Below, piece by piece: positions 5,258-6,853 of a DNA stretch of 6,853 bases. The notes beneath the pieces are model-generated. The model ran no database searches, was not told the origin of the DNA, and saw only the letters and a program-made list of their open reading frames with translations. Each line of letters starts with the position of its first letter. The stretch's first letter is position 1. This stretch comes from Patescibacteria group bacterium (lineage in GTDB: Bacteria > Patescibacteriota > Microgenomatia > UBA10105 > UBA927). The DNA is taken from NCBI GenBank assembly GCA_003545435.1, contig DPYI01000010.1, positions 1-6,853 on the forward strand, written 5' to 3'. Both the position numbers and the translations under genes were made by a program.

Positions 5258-5904
5258 ACGCGGCGGAAAACGAATGTTTGGCTGAACCACTCTTTTTCTG
5301 GTTCCGCGCTTTCACTACCCAACACGTCACGCCCGCCAATGCGCTCGAGTTTTAATATCTTCGGAGATGGACGTCGATTGTTCATTTTCTCAGCATACGG
5401 CGTAAGTTTTCTGAAGGGAAGGCGTACTTCAAATTTTTTTGGGGAAACAGGTATTGGTTCCATTCCAACAAACAATCGTTCTCCTTCGGGCTGGTTGACG
5501 TATTCAAGGCGCAGCCGTGGTACGACTTCCGGAGGGCAGGGAGCTAACCCTCGTTCTCCTGCTGCTTTATTGATTTGTGCTGTTGTCGGACAGCCGTGTG
5601 CTTCTTCACGATGGGAAGGATCATCATAATACTCCCAGAATGCTGGATCTGACTGGTCGCCAAGACTGTGTCTGGAGCACAAGCCTAAATCAGCAAAATC
5701 CACACAGACGAGGTCAACTGGTTCATAGCCCTCATGAAGAGTTATACTATCATATATCATTGCTTCAGCCTCACGATGAACAGTAACACCTTGCACCCTC
5801 ATCTCTCGTGTCAACTCATAAGAGTCTTCTCCTTGAGGGTATACCGTCTTCCAAACCGGTAATTCTCCACCCGTTTCATGATTCAGGACAGATTCATGTT
5901 CCAT
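5254..5904 (-). CDS. Hypothetical protein of a CPR-associated family
   Basis: The protein has 216 aa, with no signal peptide or TM segment. Features in order are VWKTV (17-21), REAEAMI (44-50), VDLVCVDFADLGL (63-75), an insert-like acidic stretch (82-103), and a core GLAPCPPEV-PRLRLEY-NQPEG-ERLFVGMEPI (119-151). It ends with EKEWFSQTFVFRR (203-215). From memory, the WKT...DLV-v--DLG...LELCPpEvgp-LRLqY-dQP--Ewl-iaMepI...FVF layout recurs in many Patescibacteria hypothetical proteins of unknown function; no search was possible. No SD precedes the ATG at 5902-5904. The promoter at 5912-5941 would start the RNA at or within 1-2 nt of it, so the mRNA is probably leaderless. The last codons overlap the promoter of the next gene. 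Confidence 0.85.
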   Translation of the reverse strand: MEHESVLNHETGGELPVWKTVYPQGEDSYELTREMRVQGVTVHREAEAMIYDSITLHEGYEPVDLVCVDFADLGLCSRHSLGDQSDPAFWEYYDDPSHREEAHGCPTTAQINKAAGERGLAPCPPEVVPRLRLEYVNQPEGERLFVGMEPIPVSPKKFEVRLPFRKLTPYAEKMNNRRPSPKILKLERIGGRDVLGSESAEPEKEWFSQTFVFRRV

Positions 5905-5911
5905 GGTGCAG

Positions 5912-5941
5912 AATTTACCACATTCGAAATTGTTTTGTCAA
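5912..5941 (-). promoter_or_regulatory. Promoter of the 216-aa gene, predicted leaderless start
   Basis: TTGACA (5936-5941) is perfect, and TAAATT (5912-5917) lies 18 nt away with TGG before it (extended -10). Seven nucleotides (CTGCACC) separate the -10 from the ATG, so transcription should begin at or next to the start codon. The -35 lies in the same GTTTGACAAA core as the promoter at 5228-5257. It also overlaps the possible terminal repeat of the IS. Confidence 0.72.
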
Positions 5942-6852
5942 ACAGGCGCTCAGTTCTCCGTAGAAATCCGACAGTCGGTCTCCTTTCTTGATAATGGTGG
6001 TTGCATGTTGTTTCCCATATGTGGTCGGTGATAATGATAGCGGTCTAAGAATGATTCTACCATAGTGGTACAGATAGGGAGTTGATCATGGTGGTATTTA
6101 ATCCAACCGAGACATTCCTTCCGTACGGTTCTGTTAAAGCTTTCGATGTAGGATTGCTCATTCTTCCTGTATGGCCTTGATATCCTATGAAGATCACAGT
6201 AGTCTCGTACGTGATCCTGAAACTCCTCCTTGAATTCCGGACCCCCATCGGTTTGTATAAGAGAAACATGAGTATGAAGGCGTCTCTCCATGCACTGCTT
6301 GAGGAACTGATACTCAAATGATCCGGTGAGGGCAGGAGTAATCAGAATATCTGCTTCTTTAGAAGAGATCTCCACTGCGGTGAAGGCAAAAAGATCCCCA
6401 AAATCAATCGGATCCATCTGAATGACTTCCTGGGGATGGGATGCCGTGGGGACTGGGCCACGGACAACATTTTTGTTCCATCTGTTTTTGATGATGAGTT
6501 TTTCTTTGAGGATTTCATAAATCTTCGGAACGGAAAGAGAGACGCGGTGTTCTTCCTCAAGAAAATATGCAATTTTTTGTCCGCAACAGTCATATTCCCG
6601 TTCCCGAATCTCCCAGATCCATCGTTTGAGGATAGGATCTACTTGCCGATGGACACGTGGTACTTTCTTCGCATGGTCATACCGTTCAAGGAATCCGAGG
6701 AGTCCATAGTGTTCAATCCCTTGAATCCAGAGAATGATGGTTTCTCTGTGTTTCCCTAACCGTTGAGCAATGTGTGTTTTGGGAAGCCCTTGCTCATGGA
6801 GTTCCCACGCTATAGTAATGAGTGTGTGAGTAGTCATGTCCATGATTGTACA
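5936..6852 (-). mobile_element. IS481-like insertion sequence, edges tentative
   Basis: The transposase fills most of the element. One candidate end is TGTCAAACAGG, read on the plus strand from 5936. The other is TGTACAATCATGG, read on the minus strand from 6852. They match as TGT(a)CAA-x-CA with one inserted base. TGT...ACA ends are usual for this family. The second end is at the window edge and leaves only 9 nt before the transposase ATG, with no SD, so the true end may lie further out. No target duplication can be checked. Confidence 0.4.
5950..6843 (-). CDS. IS481-family DDE transposase
   Basis: The protein has 297 aa. An N-terminal helix-turn-helix (about 7-42: IAWELHEQGLPKTHIAQRLG, then HRETIILWI) binds DNA. 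A linker HTH-like region (about 88-120) follows, then an RNase H-fold integrase core (rve type). The catalytic triad is visible: D144 in QMDPID, D199 in IQTDGGPEF, and E234 in NEQSYIESFNRTVRKECLGW, with 34 residues between the last two, as in IS481/IS3 relatives. The C-terminus has the usual YHYHRPH. The length is near the family norm and no frameshift is seen, so the enzyme may be active. The ATG at 6843 is chosen because the HTH begins right after it. ATG at 6837 is possible, and an upstream start cannot be excluded because only 10 nt remain. It catalyses cut or copy and joining of its own element. Confidence 0.92.
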   Translation of the reverse strand: MDMTTHTLITIAWELHEQGLPKTHIAQRLGKHRETIILWIQGIEHYGLLGFLERYDHAKKVPRVHRQVDPILKRWIWEIREREYDCCGQKIAYFLEEEHRVSLSVPKIYEILKEKLIIKNRWNKNVVRGPVPTASHPQEVIQMDPIDFGDLFAFTAVEISSKEADILITPALTGSFEYQFLKQCMERRLHTHVSLIQTDGGPEFKEEFQDHVRDYCDLHRISRPYRKNEQSYIESFNRTVRKECLGWIKYHHDQLPICTTMVESFLDRYHYHRPHMGNNMQPPLSRKETDCRISTEN

Positions 6853-6853
6853 T

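Noticed and set aside
5153..5629. 158-codon plus-strand frame opposite the 216-aa gene
   Set aside because: It crosses a strong minus-strand promoter, has no SD, and its Ser/Arg-rich translation looks like a shadow.
6342..6759. Other frames within the transposase
   Set aside because: They are shadows. The minus-strand frame with the full DDE triad explains the sequence.
1..6853. Alternative code with UGA as glycine, as in some CPR lineages
   Set aside because: UGA ends several genes at sensible places (216-aa, 138-aa, 46-aa, transposase), and no gene needs it read through.

Overview
Every gene I can support lies on the minus strand, so transcription runs from high to low coordinates. The window reads as bacterial accessory DNA. 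No ribosomal, metabolic or tRNA gene is visible. I place the organism only loosely, as an uncultured bacterium. The 216-aa protein at 5254-5904 carries a C-terminal pattern that I remember from many Patescibacteria (CPR) hypothetical proteins. A repeat of the GTCATTGCGAG...CTCGCAATGAC type lies at 1471-1546. The 4-TM protein at 2490-2966 recalls proteins I associate with Chloroflexota or CPR. All three placements are recollections, not searches. UGA works as an ordinary stop here.

Right part (5904-6853): an IS481-like DDE transposase with all three catalytic residues visible. Its downstream edge may supply the -35 box of the next gene.

Middle (3485-5904): three soluble proteins of unknown function without Shine-Dalgarno (SD) sequences. 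They are the 216-aa CPR-type protein, a 245-aa protein, and a 313-aa protein whose frame overlaps the 245-aa gene. The first two each follow a strong promoter built on the same GTTTGACAAA core with an 18-nt spacer and an extended -10. The 216-aa gene looks leaderless. The 245- and 313-aa proteins share short motifs and may be paralogues or one gene split by a +1 shift.

Spacer 3093-3484: a promoter (TTGACT-17-TATTAT) and a run of inverted repeats. These would form a long, folded 5' leader of the next operon.

Left part (1-2966): an SD-led operon of membrane proteins. In order of transcription it holds a 4-TM protein (158 aa), a 46-aa single-TM protein that appears to start at AUA behind a near-perfect SD, a 138-aa protein with a TM hairpin, coiled coil and C-terminal TM, a 485-nt gap with the palindromic repeat, a 441-aa protein with an N-terminal carboxypeptidase-regulatory-like beta-sandwich and about nine TM segments, and the first 35 codons of a further gene. 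Tight spacing suggests the membrane proteins act together, perhaps as one envelope complex. Nothing in the window (no ATPase, enzyme motif or secretion signature) shows what it does.
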